Shown: positions 62,308-64,000 of the stretch, in pieces
How the letters are laid out: each line of letters opens with the position of its first letter
Position numbering within the stretch: position 1 is the first letter of the stretch
Origin: Dasyornis broadbenti
Lineage: Eukaryota; Chordata; Aves; Passeriformes; Dasyornithidae
DNA length: 64,000 bases
Direction of reading: 5' to 3'
Assembly: GCA_013397935.1 (NCBI GenBank)
Contig: VZRN01004398.1
Span: 786,927-850,926, forward strand
Notes under the pieces: generated by a model
Told to the model about the DNA's origin: nothing
The model's database searches: none
The model's input: only the letters and a program-made list of their open reading frames with translations
Program-made: the position numbers and the translations under genes

Positions 62308-62385
62308 ATTTCTAGCTGTCAGTGACTCAGGGACAAGTTGTTTCCTCTCCCTGAGCCTCCCTTTCCCCCTCTTTATCCCTTTTAT
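62308..62385 (+). mobile_element. MIR-like ancient SINE remnant
   Basis: TTTCTAGCTGTCAGTGACTC, GGGACAAGTTGTTTCCTCTC, CCTGAGCCTCCCTTTCCCCC, CTTTAT follow the MIR core order (TAGCTGTGTGAC...GGGCAAGTCACTT...CTCTGAGCCTCAGTTTCCCC...CATCTG). Divergence is high, so this is tentative. Confidence 0.5.
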
Positions 62386-64000
62386 TTACTGCTAAAGCCA
62401 TCGAGAGTGGTGGTGCTGGCCATGCCCCGAGAGCTCAGCCCAGCTCAGACCTGCAGGTGCAGTGGAAGCACAGGAGCTGCTTGTGGTGGCAGGTCCCACA
62501 CTGGTGGCCGAAACTCCTGCTCCTTGGCTTGAGCAGAGAAGGTCTTTGCTTTGGAGTGGTTTATTTGCTGCTTCCTCAGTCAGTAACACCCTGGGGAAGG
62601 TGGGCAGCCCCCTCTGTCAGTGCTGGTCCCCTCGCTGCTCAGGTGGCCTGGCTGCTTTACAGAGTGGAGCATCACCCTCTCTGCCAGGTGCTGCCTCTGG
62701 CCTTGCCCTCCTGTCCCCACTGTGTGTTTCCACACCTTCCCCCCCTGCCTTTACGTTTGATGGGGTAGAAATGCCCTTTTCTTGAAGGCCAGCTCTCCTC
62801 AGGACTGTGGGTGTGGATGCTCCTCCACCCAGGGGCAGTGGAGTGTGTAGTGAGGCTTCCTGACCTCCCTGACCTGCTGGCTGCCATCCAAAGCTGCTCG
62901 GGGCTCCTGGGGGCCATGTCCTCCCTCCACACCCAACTGCTGTGCATGGTTATTGCTCCAGCTGCCCGGAAAGGGAGCAGCCAGCCCTGCTCAGAGAGTT
63001 GGGGGAGCTCTCCGGCCTTGATGAGAGGCAGCTGGAGGATGAGGTTGTTCCTCCACCACAAACCCCCTGATGAGGGGGCAGTTCTGCTTGGGTGGGAGCA
63101 GCTCCCTGAAGACTCCATGGAGATGAAGGAGGGCTAAGCCCCATCATGCTGGGGCTGAGCTCAGCCTCACGTGGTCCTGCTTGCACCCACAGCCCTGCAC
63201 ATCATCTTCACTGGGGTTTCTAGAAAGATACCCCTGAGCTGGGTTAATAAAGTGTAAGGGACTCCCTCACAGCTCAGCAAAGCATCTCTGCTCTTTCAAG
63301 GCAACAGGACCAGGTGCTCTGGCAGTGAACTGCCAACTGAGTGTCTGCATGAGTAAGTGATGTCATCAGGGTTTGCTTTGCCTTCAGAAATGGCTAAACA
63401 GATTTTCTCTGGTTTCCAGCTGACCCCGTGGCTCGCTGTCGATGATGGGAGCAGGCTGTTTAGCTTTGAGTTAATGGTGCCATGGCCAGCCCCAAATCAA
63501 CCTCAAAAGCTGGATATGGATTCAGCAGGTTAGAGGGAGGGGGAAAAGCTGCATCCACTGCACTCAGCCCTCACTGTTTTCAAATCAGGGATTGCTGAGA
63601 ATCATCTCTGATTCATGCTCCAGCTGAAACACAAGTATTTCACATTTGTCTGAAGGGATTAAGTTTTAAAGCTCCTGCCCTTTTGGCTGGGTGTTTTCCT
63701 CCTAGGGGTTAGTTGGCCTTAGCTCCCAATTTTACAGAAAGACTAGGGGATTGGGGGTGATTTTTCCTTTGTGATCTTTTTGTTCCATGCCTGGAGTCAG
63801 CACAATAAGGAGTTGGTGCAAATGAGCTATGTTTGATTATTGCAGGGGGCTACAGGAGCCCTGGGTAATTTCTACATTTGGTGCCTTTCCTCTTGGGTTT
63901 CACTGACATTTCAGAGAGTAAATGAGTGGTTCCTTCCCCCTACAAATGTTTTCTGTTGGTTATAGTTGGGAAGAGACCATAGATGCTAAATTCATGTGCT

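Larger units (their letters stand above)
51191..64000. other. Intergenic region downstream of METRNL
   Basis: About 12.8 kb without a gene I can support. It is moderately GC-rich and therefore shows many open frames of 60-170 codons on both strands (for example 52886-53404 and 58286-58741), none with a recognisable domain, conserved motif or convincing splice structure. It contains the LTR at 54732-55803, a MIR-like relic (62308-62385) and short simple repeats, including GCT units at 57949-57964. A lncRNA cannot be excluded. Confidence 0.6.

Noticed and set aside
1..64000. CRISPR arrays, operons, tRNA or rRNA genes
   Set aside because: No regularly spaced direct repeats, no cloverleaf with A/B boxes noticed by eye, and the gene structure is clearly vertebrate. 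A tRNAscan or Rfam run would be needed to exclude small RNAs fully.

Overview
The window is vertebrate nuclear DNA and almost certainly avian. Its genes are split into short exons by large AT-rich introns, it has two CpG islands, and its recognisable repeats are mostly short 3'-end pieces of CR1 LINEs, as in birds. A solo-LTR-like block at 54.7-55.8 kb resembles ERVL-type LTRs common in songbirds, so a passerine is my best guess (inference). I read all exons by eye from splice signals and remembered protein families; no database search was run.

Layout. (1) About 1-10.6 kb, minus strand: the 5' part of B3GNTL1, a family-2 glycosyltransferase-like gene. Exons 1-4 are present; the rest lies beyond the left edge. 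Exon 1 sits in a CpG island at about 10.3-10.6 kb, just past a long TA/CA-rich low-complexity tract in intron 1. (2) About 10.6-26.1 kb: a gene-free spacer between two divergent promoters, holding CR1 relics and AT-rich stretches. (3) About 26.1-50.6 kb, plus strand: complete METRNL (meteorin-like, a secreted cytokine-like protein). It has four coding exons (113, 389, 60 and 317 nt including the stop) encoding 292 residues, with a CpG-island promoter, two upstream mini-ORFs and candidate poly(A) signals at 50.8 and 51.15 kb. Intron 2 (about 16.7 kb) contains CR1 pieces, poly-T and AAAC/GTTT repeats and a 31-N gap. (4) About 51.2-64 kb: no gene I can support; it contains the LTR and an old MIR-like SINE remnant.

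The B3GNTL1/METRNL head-to-head arrangement matches the order I know from human 17q25.3, so this is conserved synteny. The two genes are neighbours but not known to share a pathway: one is a presumed sugar transferase, the other a secreted signalling protein. I found no CRISPR, operon, rRNA or tRNA, and nothing that convincingly looks like an undescribed system. The points most worth a second look are the tandem uORFs in the METRNL leader (one a bare start-stop), the LTR insertion, an apparent odd cysteine in METRNL, and possible ancient SINE or conserved non-coding relics.
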